In this document: one piece after another, positions 29,423-40,470 of the stretch
Numbering within the stretch: the stretch's first letter is position 1
Layout of the letters: each line of letters starts with the position of its first letter
Origin: Antedon bifida
Lineage: Eukaryota; Echinodermata; Crinoidea; Comatulida; Antedonidae
DNA: 64,000 nt
Direction: 5' to 3'
Assembly (NCBI GenBank): GCA_963402885.1
Contig: OY727096.1
Location: 12,877,820 to 12,941,819, forward strand
Notes under the pieces: generated by a model
Database searches by the model: none
Seen by the model: the letters and a program-made list of their open reading frames with translations, nothing else
Told to the model about the DNA's origin: nothing
Program-made: the position numbers and the translations under genes

Positions 29423-30133
29423 TTGTTATATGCCTTACTTCGTAAGGATAAAGCTTGGAACTGGACAAATTTAGAACAATCTACTTTTGATAAATCAAAG
29501 GAATTGCTACTTTCCTGCAGAGTACTTGCACATTATGATCCAAAAAAGGAAATAATATTATCGTGTGATGCATCTCAATATGGAAGTGGGGCTGTGTTAG
29601 CACATCGACAAAGTGACGGTACAGAAAGACCAATCGCATTTGCATCTAGAACACTTGCAGAAGCGGAAAAAAAGTATTCGCAAATTGAGAAAGAAGGTTT
29701 GGCATGCGTTTTCGGAGTAACGCGATTTCAGTCTTACATTTATGGTAGACATTTCACATTGGTAACAGACCATAAGCCATTGCTGGGTCTTAATGAGGAC
29801 AGACTTGTGCCTAGCCAAGCATCAGCTAGAATCCAACGTTGGGCACTGAAATTAGGTACATACAAATATACATTAAGCTTCAAACTGACAAAGTCCCATG
29901 CCAATGCGGATGCCTTAAGCAGATTACCATTGCCAGGAAAACCAGAATCAATTCCACAACCTGCCGAAACTGTTCTATTGATGGAGTCAATGAACCAATC
30001 TCCAGTTTCCACAGCAGATATTAAAGGTTGGACGGTTAAAGATCCAACACTTTTTCGAGTTCTTTACTACATTGAAAAGGGTTGGCCCAATACTAATCCA
30101 AAAATTGAAAACTTGCAACCATATTGGATCTGA
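29423..30133 (+). pseudogene. pol: gypsy RNase H and linker
   Basis: An open 236-codon segment. RNase H begins ILSCDASQYGSGAVLAHRQS (catalytic Asp), then IAFASRTLAEAEKKYSQIEK and EGLACVFGVTRFQSYIYGR (catalytic Glu region), TDHKPLLGL and the ANADALSRL end. It stops at the in-frame TGA 30131-30133 shared with copies 1 and 3. Confidence 0.92.
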
Positions 30134-31441
30134 CAAAGAGAACTCTCTACACAAGATGGATGTATTTTGTGGGGAAATAGAATTGTTGTTCCACAGCCTG
30201 GTAGAAAACAGTTGCTACAAGCACTACATGACGGTCATACTGGAATTGTCAGAATGAAAAGTTTTGCTCTGGATTCGTTATGGTGGCCTAATATGGACAA
30301 AGACATATCAAAGCAGTGCGATACATGCCAATCCAATCAAACTTTACCACCTAAAGCACCATTGCACCCATGGAATTGGCCAAATAGACCATGGTCACGA
30401 TTACATATCGACTATGCTGGACCATTTATTGGAAAAATGTTTTTAATACGATGCATACTCAAAATGGCTTGAGGTAATTCCGGTAAATTCCTCAACGACA
30501 AATACCACAGTGGATAAGCTCAGGCTTATATTTATGATAAAATAGTATCCGACAATGGAACATGTTTCACCAGTGATGAATTTCATACATTCGTAAAGCG
30601 AAATGGAATAAGACATTCTTTAACAGCCCCATATAACCCATCATCGAATGGTCTTGCGGAACGTGCTGTACGCACATTTAAAGAAACAATGAAACGTATG
30701 AAAGATGGATATATCGAAACAAAAGTCGCAAGATTCTTATGTTGTAATTTGTATGTTCTTGTTATCAGTTTCTTGTTTTTAGGACCCAAGTGGAAATAAG
30801 TTTTTAACTTTTCTTGGCATTCCTTGTAATCAAGGCCTGTTTTTTCCGTGCAATTGTTTTTCTATTTTCTATTTATTATATTTTATTGTTTTTTAACCTT
30901 GATTACCAAATAAAGTTTTAAAAAGAAACAATTCAAGATTCCTATTTAAATATAGAAATACACCTCATAGCACAACTGGCAAAACACCAGCAGAATTACT
31001 GAATGGCCGAAAATTGAAAACGCATTTTGATCTTTTACACCCTTATCAAGCAGATCGTGTTATCACTCAACTTGAAAAACAGAAATTAGCCCATGATCGT
31101 CATGCAAAGAACGCACTTTTGTAGAAGGAGAGTAGGTGTATATAAAGAACTTTAGAGGACAAAATCTGAAATGGTTACCCGGAACAATAATATTAAAATC
31201 CGGTCGCATCTCATTCAAGATAAAACTAGAAGATGGACGAGTTTGTCGTCGTCATGCCGACCATATCAGGAAGCGTTATAGGCCTGTTCAAACTCAGGAT
31301 AAACAGCTTACAAACAAAGATGATCCTCCACAATTACCTCCAATGCTCATTAATCCAAATCTTAACAGTGGAAACATCACAATCGACTGTCGAAGCACAG
31401 TCTATTACTGCTCAGCGAAGAGTATACCTTACTCGCGATAG
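30134..31441 (+). pseudogene. pol: gypsy integrase, interrupted and with an extra deletion
   Basis: Same layout as 409-1733: zinc-binding region, HIDYAGPF, SDNGT, LAERAV, the 197 bp insertion, then the SH3-like end. It additionally lacks about 16 bp near 30534 (the SHGLPD codons of copy 1) and one T near 31119. These copy-specific losses happened after the units diverged. Confidence 0.9.
30737..30933 (+). mobile_element. Same retroposed fragment in gypsy copy 2
   Basis: Identical in position, length and target-site duplication (CAAGATTC, 30729-30736 and 30934-30941) to 1028-1224. One base of the A run has become G. Confidence 0.85.
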
Positions 31442-31662
31442 AAAACCGCCGGAAAGATATGGACATTTTTAATAACTGAAATATAGAAACTTTTATGGAC
31501 ATTATTACTGGACAATTTAAAATGTTGATCTTATATTTTACTTTATACAGTGCATTATACCATATACATTTAAAGTGTTATTAAACCATAACTTAGTACA
31601 GTGCTGCTTTGATTCAATTATAAATAAATAGCTTAGAATTGTTTATAATAGAAGGGAGGGAA

Positions 31663-31970
31663 TGTAATGTATTGAACTTGATTAATATTACTTGCTACCA
31701 ATTATTTATACTTCCTTCACCTGTTACCATATATATTACGTTAACCCACTTCTATATAACCCTGGCTACTTAATGGTCACTAATGGCTAAAGTAGACCCC
31801 TCTGCTGAGACCACTAAACATTCCACCTTTACAGATTAATTACCCATTACCGATATTGTTATTATATATAGTAGATGTAGAATAAAGAATAAACACTTCA
31901 GTGCTAGCTTTCAACTATAACAGAACTTGTCTCTCTCTCACTTATTTGTATTGTAAATCGGTACATTACA
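31663..31970 (+). repeat. gypsy 3' LTR, copy 2
   Basis: 308 bp, TGTAATGT to ACATTACA, after the polypurine tract at 31650-31662. It differs from the copy-1 LTR by very few bases (for example CCACCTTTACAG against CCACCTTGACAG). Confidence 0.88.
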
Positions 31971-32119
31971 AAAAGTATTGTAGGTAAGTGTACTAGGTTG
32001 ATGAAAATAATGCAACTAGCAAGTAAGGATACACAATGATTTACATTTACGTAACTTGGATAAATGCAAGTGGTCCGTAGATATATAGGATAAATACTAT
32101 TAGTACTTACCCTAAATTA

Positions 32120-34137
32120 TGTATAAGATAAGATAAGATAAGATAACTTTTATTGATCCTCAAAAAGGAAATTCATTGCTCGTCATATTAACAAAGAAAA
32201 CACTATAAAAACAAATATAGCATAAAACCATTCATATAAAAACATCTAAAAAATTACAATATAAAATTATCTTCTTGACTTCCTGTTGTACTGGATGATA
32301 CCGGAGGGAATAAAGGATTTAGCAAATCGATTTGTTTTCACACCGAGGAGCCTCAATCTACCACTTGGATTAAGTTGGTCTATTATCACTTTGTGGAGAG
32401 GATGAGAGGCATCCAATTCAACTCAATGCGTTCGAAATCTTTCTGGAGGTGTTCTAGGTGCACATCGGTAAAGGAAGGCAGTTCCAGACCAATCATTTTA
32501 CCAGCCCGACGGATGAAAGTTTCAAGGCGTCCTTTATTCCCTCCGGTAACATTACCAGCCCAACAGGAGAGGCAATACGTCCAAACACTACATATAACGG
32601 ATCTATAGAACGAAAGTAACATCAAATCACAGGAGTTAAATTTATATAAAGTTCTCATACAATACATTCTGGGACTTAATTTTTTGCTGATGAAGTCTAT
32701 ATGGTCTCCCCAACTCAGTTTATCATTGAAAACAATTCCTAGATACTTGTACTGGTCAACAATTTCAATTTCTTTACCTTTGATAGTGATTGGTTGAAAA
32801 TTAAATTTATGTTTAGTCCTAAAATCAATGATCATCTCCTTTGTTTTTGATGCATTTATTTGGAGATAATTATCGTCACAAAATTTAACAAATCTTTGTA
32901 TTTCGCTACGATAATTTTCATCATTGTTTGAAACTATGAGACCAATAGTACTAGTGTCATCAGCGAATTTAACAACGGGGCAAAGCTCATCATTTAAAGA
33001 TCTGTAATCCGCCGTATACAAGGAATATAATTTAGGTGCGTTGACAGTACCCTGAGGAACACCGGTGTCAGAGGTTACGATTTCTGACTTAACACCATTA
33101 ATATTAACAAATTGTTTTCTATCACAAATGAAATTTAAAACTAAACGAACAATCGGACGGGGAAACTCCATATTCAACATTTTGTCTGCTAAGATATGGG
33201 GTTGTATGGTATTAAACGCAGATTGAAAATCAAAATACATAATACGTGCCGAGTGGCCTTTCTTTACATTATCTAGATGTGAATACAATTTATGTAATTT
33301 AAAATAAATCGCATCACTGGTACTACGGAGTGATCGGTAAGCAAATTGCAACGGGTCTAACACTTTTTCAGCATAAGGTTGCATAATTTTTAAAATAATA
33401 CGTTCCAATATTTTCATCGCGACAGACGTGAGTGCAACGGGTCTCAAATCATTCATGCTGTTAATCTTAGGTTTCTTAGGTACCGGTATTATGCATGAAA
33501 GTTTCCAAATATCCGGGAACGCATGATAAGAAAGACACATATTGAAAATAAATGTAAATATACCATCAAGGTGAGGAGAGCAGACCTTAAGTACTCGTGG
33601 TGGGATTCTATCCGGCCCAGCAGCCTTCGATGAATTGAGTTTCATGAATTCGTTATGTACATCAGAAATGCTTATACTAAATTTGGGATCATCTTCAGTC
33701 ACCCGACACAAGCTAAATAGAGCCTCTCTTTCTTTTTTAAAATCATGAACATTAAAACGGTTATAAAATTCATTTAACTCATTAACATATTGCACAGTAA
33801 CATTCGGAATCGAGGTGGGTGTATTACCACCGTTTGTGTAACCACTCATAAGTTTCATTCCCTGCCAAACTTGTTTCATATTATTAGACCTGAAGTTATG
33901 TTCAACTGTTTTCCTATAAATGTTCTTCTGTTTCATTATTTCAGATTTAATCTCTCTAGTCAATATTTTCATACGATTAGAGTCGCCCATCTTAAAGGCT
34001 TTACGTTTCTCACACAACAGTAATTTAACGCCTTTCGTGATCCATGGCTTGTTGTTAGGGTAGATTTTCACTTTTTTAACTGGAACGCATTTATCAATAC
34101 AAAAGTTTATGTACGAGCTCACTGCATAAGTAATACT
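32120..34137 (-). mobile_element. Recent 5'-truncated LINE in unit 2
   Basis: About 2.0 kb absent from unit 1, where CCTAAATTAGGTATATGTATG is continuous. A GTATA duplication borders both ends. On the minus strand the 3' end reads GAGGATCAATAAAAGTTATC with (TTATC)n, the simple-repeat tail typical of CR1/L2/Rex1-type LINEs. It is 5'-truncated because the reading frame is already open at the insertion border. Confidence 0.92.
32386..34122 (-). CDS. LINE reverse transcriptase ORF (5'-truncated), open 578 codons
   Basis: The frame is open from the truncation point; the apparent start codon is GTG and is arbitrary. After a linker (NNKPWITKGVKLLL) come the polymerase motifs: AAGPDRIPPRVLK, CIIPVPKKPKINSMNDLRPV, YFDFQSAFNTIQPHIL, TGVPQGTVNAPKLYSLY and the catalytic FADDTS, then KYLGIVFNDKLSW and a C-terminal region. 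The endonuclease domain is missing, so it cannot move by itself. It has no stop or frameshift, implying a young insertion. Confidence 0.93.
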   Translation of the reverse strand: MSSYINFCIDKCVPVKKVKIYPNNKPWITKGVKLLLCEKRKAFKMGDSNRMKILTREIKSEIMKQKNIYRKTVEHNFRSNNMKQVWQGMKLMSGYTNGGNTPTSIPNVTVQYVNELNEFYNRFNVHDFKKEREALFSLCRVTEDDPKFSISISDVHNEFMKLNSSKAAGPDRIPPRVLKVCSPHLDGIFTFIFNMCLSYHAFPDIWKLSCIIPVPKKPKINSMNDLRPVALTSVAMKILERIILKIMQPYAEKVLDPLQFAYRSLRSTSDAIYFKLHKLYSHLDNVKKGHSARIMYFDFQSAFNTIQPHILADKMLNMEFPRPIVRLVLNFICDRKQFVNINGVKSEIVTSDTGVPQGTVNAPKLYSLYTADYRSLNDELCPVVKFADDTSTIGLIVSNNDENYRSEIQRFVKFCDDNYLQINASKTKEMIIDFRTKHKFNFQPITIKGKEIEIVDQYKYLGIVFNDKLSWGDHIDFISKKLSPRMYCMRTLYKFNSCDLMLLSFYRSVICSVWTYCLSCWAGNVTGGNKGRLETFIRRAGKMIGLELPSFTDVHLEHLQKDFERIELNWMPLILSTK

Positions 34138-34196
34138 GTATATGTATGTAAACCCTGTTCTTGTCTCTGACTGTTACCTTCTTTGTACAGTACCTA

Positions 34197-34295
34197 CAGC
34201 GGACATTGGGTGGATACCATCATCATTTGATGGATTGGTCATAGTAGCGTAATGATCTTTCTTACACGCAGTATCAAAATGAGCGAATGTGACAT
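34197..34295 (-). CDS. PKHD1L1-like: VTFAHF exon, unit 2 block A1
   Basis: Copy of 2472-2570, open, with acceptor TTATCAATAG. The LINE lies just downstream in transcript terms (lower coordinates), within the following intron. The base next to the ambiguous donor differs (GTACAGTACCTAC against GTACAGCACCTAC). Confidence 0.78.
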
Positions 34296-34614
34296 CTATT
34301 GATAAGAAAGAGCAAAATACCTTTATTTGTAAATGAATAAGTATGTTGAAATATATTCATTTGGTAAGTTTCACCAAAAATGTATTCCGATATTAAAGAC
34401 ATATTTTATGATAAAACAGTACTAAGGGACAACCTCAACATTACAGTGGTGATAACTTGGATACAATGGCAATTTTATGTTATCCAAATAAGCATTCAGC
34501 TTCATGTGTAAACAGTATGAGTATGCGTTTCCTGCAATAGAACTCAACTGGTTTGTCCAAGTAAGGACTAGGTTTGTCCAAGTAAGGACCAGATTATGTC
34601 ATGCTTTTACATAC

Positions 34615-34789
34615 CTTGCAATCTTGTGCTTCCAGCAATAGCTGGGTAATTATGTATACCATGAAATGGAAAAAATGGAGCACCATTATCACCAGACATG
34701 AAATTTGCCCTCACGTATCCAGCATTTCCATTGTCTGGACCACAAGGTGCACACTGTTTTGCACTTTGACCTGCATTCTCCGGTTGATT
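34615..34789 (-). CDS. PKHD1L1-like: PFFPFHGIHNYPAIAG exon, unit 2 block A1
   Basis: Copy of 2890-3064, 175 bp, open, with both splice sites kept and the phase matching the VTFAHF exon. Confidence 0.8.
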
Positions 34790-35261
34790 CTGAAATATTT
34801 ACATGAAAATGTTAATGGGAAAATGTAATATTTTAATCAGAATTTATAAATTACGTGACTGATTACACAATGGAATGGCATTATCAGTACACGTTAAGAA
34901 AAAGAAGGTAGAAGAGTAAGAAAGTCCTTTGACAAATTTCCTTATGAAAGTCAAGTATGCATATATAATATCTATACATTGATTTTATTTGACAGAATGC
35001 AAAATATAGTTCCCCAAACTGACAAAATAATAACATTTGAAAAACAGAAATAAAATCTTTTAAAATGAATAATAAAAATGTTCATATTTATTGAAAATGT
35101 TTATATCTTTTTTGGGTTTCCCACTTTTATTTCATCGTCATTAACATTGTTCCATTCATTATGATTTTTACATTTATACATTATCTAATCTAATTCATCA
35201 TAATTGCTTAATTACAGTATTCGGTTTGTAACATGCTACAAATGTTTATATTCTTATATCG

Positions 35262-35602
35262 CAATCAAAGAACAGGCTTGTACCAATTATAAACGATGAC
35301 TACATTCTCACACATACTTATCAACAGCTTCATGACTAAGAGAAGATGGCCCAATGACAAATGGCATCACCCCGATGTTGTTGTCTAAAATCTAAAATGT
35401 AAGTTACTATATAAGGAAAAGAGAAGTATTTTGGTATTGCTTACCTGCTCCAACTGTGTGGTGAATTACATTATCCTGAATTGCATCCCGATAGCAGGAC
35501 TGAAGCCATTATGAAATGTATATTCACGTACAAACGATGGACTTTCTACAGTAACTTCTCCAATATCCAAAAAAGCAACTGAATAATGTGGCTCATAAAA
35601 AT
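35262..35602 (-). pseudogene. PKHD1L1-like: DNNIG remnant and FHNGFSPAIG exon, unit 2 block A1
   Basis: Single copy of the pair that is doubled in unit 1. The remnant is at about 35262-35390 and the exon at 35445-35602. It carries the same 350 bp and 20 bp deletions, and most diagnostic bases match the second unit-1 copy. Confidence 0.8.
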
Positions 35603-37215
35603 CTGAAACAAATAAATAAGTGTCACTATCGAATGAATAAGTGCCAGACAAAAACCTCAGGGAAAAAAAAGTTACAATTACAGAACTAACAATTTCCAAT
35701 GTAAGAATGTTCCTTTATAGAAGTATTTTAACACAACCTGTGTTATTATAATGTATTATTCTGGTCCTCAAGCTTTACTGGAAACTGAGGAAATTCGGAT
35801 TAGGCCCTCCACGGACCCTCGACAGCCAGCAGTGCAGCGCCTACCAGATCAGCACACCGGGAGACAATCCCCTACTTTTTTTCAAACAGTGTACCACGTT
35901 CTTTAATGTGCACTGTTAAGTACACAGGACCAACGGCTTTACATCTCATCCGAAGAATAAGGCAATGAGAGTAAAGCATCCTGCCTAAGGAACCATGGTG
36001 GTCTATTTATAATTATTTTCTCTCAATCTAATAACAATCATTGCCATGATTCAATAAATTGTTTATTAATTAAAAATAAAAAAATCATCACCATTAATGA
36101 CCAGAAATAATGAGTGATAGAGCTGATAATGTTAGTTTTCCCAACGATTATATAATCTTAAGTTTCCAAAGAAGGAAAGAAGGCAAATAAAGAGAATGCT
36201 AGAAGTTTGGACTGGCAAACAGTTTAGTGTACACATAAACAGTAGTTACTGGCACTGTATACTTCAACACAAAGAATAAATATTCTAAATATTTATTTCT
36301 TAGGCTTAATACTTACAATAGTTGATTAGATCCACTGCTAGCATTCTTCTTACTTAGATTCATTCGCATAGTCTGACATTTTAACTTAAGGTACCTTCTC
36401 AGGCAGTGCCATGTTCTCTATTTTAGAAAATTGTGCTCTACAAAGAAACACAAATATTTAATATAACTCACAATATTAAAAAAAAACTTACATACAGTAC
36501 ATAAACGTATACACGGTAGGTGTATGGTCAAATTATTTGACATATTGTTGCATGATGAAATCAATATGAAAAGAACGGTTGCGTTTTTCTCCACATTTCA
36601 ATCAACATGCTGTGATCGTTCTGTACCGCAAACATATCACTATCACGAACGCTGAACATCTTGCGACATAGCGCACTTAACAAGACTTCCCCAATCAGAG
36701 CGATTATTGTCCAAAGTGTGCATAGACTTGTTTATTTTTGTTTTTTCATTTTCTATAATTTTGATGTGATTTTGGGTCGTCCCCTTAGTCTCTTAACTTT
36801 TCTCATTGTTTGTTTCCTCGCATAGAGCTCTTTGAGCTGGGATATCGGAGTCTAGATGAAGAAGGTGTCCACACTATGTCAACATATACTGTATATTTAA
36901 CAATTACAAACTTCATTTTGTATATGAAGACAGATTATGGCACTCCTCATCTTAGAGACTCAAAATACCTGCTTTTAAAACGGATAGATTTTAAGTAGCT
37001 ACCAGAAAAGCTTTAGTGAGAAGTTTAAGGCGCTGTGGGTGCTCAAATGAAAACTGTCAATGGATGTCAAAGGTTGAAAAAGCAATGCGTTGCTCAATTT
37101 CTAAACAATGACCCTGTTGTACACACATTTGACTGGATATTTGTTTAATTAATGTACAGTATGTATGCATGTATGAACATGCTCGCCTGCATCTTAAATT
37201 GAGAGGATCTGTGTG
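35603..37215. other. Gene-poor spacer, unit 2
   Basis: Matches the downstream part of the 1.4 kb repeat unit (to about 36650) and then 6333-6897. No exon is supported. Confidence 0.55.
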
Positions 37216-37223
37216 TGTAGCAT

Positions 37224-38312
37224 GATTTCGATCCAAGTCGGCCCTAAACCGTCTCGGCCAAAGTCAAGTCGGCCCCAGGTCAACTCGGCCCCAAGTCAAC
37301 TCGGCCCCACGTCAACTCGGCCCCAAGTCAACTCGGCCTCACGTCAACTCGGCCAAAAAATAATCGGTCAACTCGGCCCCATTAAAGTATGGAACGCAAA
37401 AAGTGCAAAGGAAGGGGATTGATATTTCTTCACATTTTTTTTACCTATGAATAATTCTGACTTTTAATGAATATTAATATTTAGACAATGATACATTTAG
37501 CAACAAAAATAAGAATGATAAGCAATCATTATTACTTATTACAATGAACATTTGGATAATAAATAGGAACACATTGTAGGCCCAATAATGATGATGCACG
37601 TACGTCGGCGCGTATGTTCGTTCGTGCGTCGAAATTCAATCATGTCCGATATGCGAGTACATGAACTATTAGGTGTAGTAATTAGATTGTTTGGTTGAAT
37701 CATTGAGGTATAAAATATAATTGTTAACTATGGTTGAATCACGCGTAGATTTTTTTCAGTGCTGCATATCCATTTGATTAGGCGACAACATCTGAAACCA
37801 ATTCGTAGCTGCGCCTCCCTGCGCCTTTGCTAGCTATTTCGATATCTACAACTGCTACGTGTTTTCGCTGACCGGGGGATTCCCCTTTTTTAAAAACGCA
37901 AATCATGGACAAAAACGAGGCACGCCAAAACGATGTACGACCATGTTTTCTATGGCCAAATGGTGGAACGTAGGCCTACGTCTTCGATTTACTAAAATGC
38001 TGTACCTGCACGTGTTTTTGTAACACGCGGGTACTTCTATTCGGCAATGAGATCATTTTTTATATGAGTATTTTTCTTATTTCTTCATTTTTTTTAAAGC
38101 GTGGATAGTAATAATCATAATAATATTAAGCACTTTTTGCGTTCCATACTTTATTGTGGCCGAGTTGACCGATTAGTTTTTGGCCGAGTTGACGTGAGGC
38201 CGAGTTGACTTGAGGCCGAGTTGACTTGAGGCCGAGTTGACTTGGGGCCGACTTGACGTGGGGCCGACTTGACTTTGGCCGAGACGGTTTGGGGCCGACT
38301 TGACCTGCACCC
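37224..38312. mobile_element. Inverted-repeat DNA element with iterated termini, unit 2 only
   Basis: 1089 bp flanked by an exact 8 bp duplication TGTAGCAT (37216-37223 and 38313-38320). Unit 1 has the single empty site. Each terminus of about 190 bp is built from repeats of a 15-17 bp unit (GTCAACTCGGCCCCA and variants) and ends internally at ATTAAAGTATGGAACGCAAAAAGTGC, present inverted at about 38128-38155. The centre (37420-38115) has no coding frame. The 8 bp duplication fits hAT or a foldback-type relative; it is non-autonomous. Confidence 0.92.
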
Positions 38313-38320
38313 TGTAGCAT

Positions 38321-38725
38321 CCAATAAGAATTTAGTGAAGTTCGAGAAGCTGGGAAGAGCAACCCTGTGTTGATCTGGGCCTCCGTGGATAAATTGAACT
38401 TATTATACCTATTCATGGTAACAGTAACGTTTGTTGCTCTTAGAGTGGATACGATAGTCTACAATTGAAGATGCTTTTAAAATTGGGGTAGGGGGAAGTG
38501 TTAATAGAAGGTAGTAGGTTAAATAGAGGGAGACCTGCATTGAAAATTTGAAATGGACTGTAATCTTCAAAAAGAAGTTGCTCTTAGATTGGATACACTA
38601 GTCTACAATTGATGGTGATTTTAGAATTATAATGCAGTATTAAATAGAAGATGGATGGTTAATTAGAGAGAAAAACTGCATTGACAATTTGAAAATGACT
38701 TATAACTAATTTAAAAATCACCAAC
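38321..38725. other. Intronic ~145 bp tandem pair, unit 2
   Basis: Counterpart of 6906-7310, with the two GTTGCTCTTAGA copies at about 38433 and 38577. No exon. Confidence 0.6.
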
Positions 38726-39073
38726 CTTGGAATCCAGATGTTCTGCAATATCCATTGTAAAATCTTCAATTAGATTAAACTGAACATCAAATTTCTCAAC
38801 AACTTTTAGTGTTGATCTGCGATTGATATGTGGAAAACACCCTCAATGACAGAAAACTCTGTTGAGTTGATACCTTCTAGCGTGGATGAGTTGGAATAAA
38901 CAATGCTGAATTTAAAGAAGTAACCACTTCCTGACAGATTAATGGCAAGATCAGTGAAGTTGGCCCAGCCATGGATTATATCTACAGTGTTGTTGCTGAC
39001 GAGCTCTGCATCAGATACTCCTGGGCATTTTCCATGGATGTGAAGAATGTCCCAGATTTTGCACAATTTCACC
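38726..39073 (-). pseudogene. PKHD1L1-like: GWANFTDLAI exon, unit 2 block B1
   Basis: Copy of 7311-7658 with the same frame break after FHISIADQ; it has SGSGYFFKF where unit 1 has SESGYFFKF. Confidence 0.8.
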
Positions 39074-39169
39074 CTGTAAAAATCATTGAATAATTCCTTT
39101 TTTTTCGTAGAATATTTGTATCAAACCTATGGTGTATTACCACAGCTTGATAGCCTATATTGGAGTTTA

Positions 39170-39336
39170 GAAAGAATTGTGTTAAATCTACACTGGTATC
39201 CAATATAGAGATGCAAGGTTGAATCTCAAATAGCATCAGCCGTTATAAACGTATACTCATTGTGCTTGAGAATTGATAGATGATTTCTACTCCTGGGTCA
39301 CTAGATGCCTCTTCTTCAGCTTGCTTCTCAGAATAC
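39170..39336 (-). pseudogene. PKHD1L1-like: EKQAEEEASSD exon, unit 2 block B1
   Basis: Copy of 7755-7921 with the same loss of the ENHP segment; donor uncertain. Confidence 0.5.
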
Positions 39337-39494
39337 CTGTGAACCAATTAGTTATGTTGTTTTGTAATGATATAGGCATTATGGTTATGTTCGTTACAAG
39401 CCACACATGAGAATACAATTTAAGACTTTGGAAAAGACGATACAAGCCAGTTTAAAACTCTACTTCAAATCATTACTTCTTAAATGTGACTTAC

Positions 39495-39691
39495 GTTTTA
39501 TTGCCTGTACTTGGACCTCCTGTTGTATTTGTTGCTCTCACACCCCTTGTTGGGTCTGCGGCTGGGGGAGAAGGATCGGTCATTGCTAATAACCTCAACT
39601 TCAAGACTCTCGTACAAAGTACCGGTTTGTGCTGCATTAACAATTTCTGCTTGAAGGTTAACTAACTCATCATGTTCTAGGGTTGAATTGC
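39495..39691 (-). pseudogene. PKHD1L1-like: EHDELVNLQAEIVNAAQTG exon with five C, unit 2 block B1
   Basis: Copy of 8084-8279 but one C longer, which shifts the frame after FSP. Its unit-1 counterpart is open. Splice borders are unchanged. Confidence 0.75.
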
Positions 39692-39860
39692 CTGTAAGGA
39701 AGAAATATTAATTATTGTTTAGATATTAAAAGAATAGGCAATGAAATAAAATTCAACTCATTTCTAAACGTATAAAACTGAAAAAAGAAGAAATCTGGAT
39801 AGATTATGTGATACTTTAATATGGTTAAAGAAAGCTATTTACTTACTGTATTATATATAC

Positions 39861-40224
39861 CAAACTGGCAAGATTGTTAACAAGATCTTCTTCATAGAAG
39901 TCATCAACATCAACAGAAGCCACACCAACGTCAACCATTATAACCGGTGTAGTGATGATGTCAATTGGGTCACTACCACGTATAAGTATCCAAAGAGTCT
40001 GCCAATCGCGATCAAAATAGTTCTCGCCATAAATGCTGGAGTCATGAACTGATCGTCTGGTCTATTTGGATCTTCTGGAACACATGTAATGACGATTGGT
40101 GAAGACGTCGTAATTCTTGTGTCAGGATCAAGACTTTCAATAATCAACATAGCGTAATCGTAGTCATAGCATTCAAAAGCCTGCCAAGATTCATGCCATA
40201 TGCAGTCTTCTGTACCAATGATAC
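39861..40224 (-). pseudogene. PKHD1L1-like: DCIWHESWQAFECYDYDY exon, unit 2 block B1
   Basis: Copy of 8449-8806 with the same internal deletion of the GPQDHGW part. It keeps the six bases (CGTATA region) that the unit-1 copy lost. Confidence 0.8.
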
Positions 40225-40307
40225 CTTAATGAAAAGAGCAGATTAGATAAAAGATTTTACTACCATTGATGTCTGTAACCATCATGTTTGCAATTCTATA
40301 ATCCTAT

Positions 40308-40470
40308 AATTCTAAGTCAACGTCTCGGATCTCTATCCCACTCGTATGCAGAATCAGGAATAACATAACCAGGCCGTGATCCTACTAGAATTCCACCATC
40401 TTCGTCTCTGATCATTGCATTCTTAAATGCATCACAATCCATCTCCACGCACTCAGAAGGATTAAAGACC
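40308..40470 (-). pseudogene. PKHD1L1-like: FNPSECVEMDCDAFKNAM exon, unit 2 block B1
   Basis: Copy of 8890-9052, truncated after YEWDRDPRR in the same way. Confidence 0.78.

Larger units (their letters stand above)
1..29725. repeat. Tandem segmental duplication, unit 1
   Basis: Bases 1 onward reappear at 29726 and again at 63551, so the period is 29725 bp here and 33825 bp for the next unit. The copies are nearly identical over long stretches, differing by scattered substitutions and a few large indels. Unit 1 alone has a 1.4 kb internal tandem duplication (3523-6332), about 190 bp around 10411-10605, about 85 bp at 17031-17120 and about 1.05 kb at 18262-19311. It lacks the three unit-2 insertions. 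The unit border falls inside a gypsy pol region only because the window starts there. Confidence 0.97.
27480..31970 (+). mobile_element. Ty3/gypsy retrotransposon copy 2, complete within window except 5' LTR
   Basis: It carries gag with zinc knuckles, protease, reverse transcriptase, RNase H, integrase and a 3' LTR in the normal Ty3/gypsy order, about 4.5 kb. No 5' LTR or primer-binding site is visible, and gag appears to begin part-way in. Every domain boundary region has stops or frameshifts. Sequence resembles the K02A2.6-like gypsy proteins common in invertebrates. Confidence 0.93.

Noticed and set aside
37224-37400. Regular TCGGCC-containing repeats suggestive of a CRISPR array
   Set aside because: Units are directly adjacent with no unique spacers, occur inverted at the other end of a transposon with target-site duplication, and the genome is eukaryotic.
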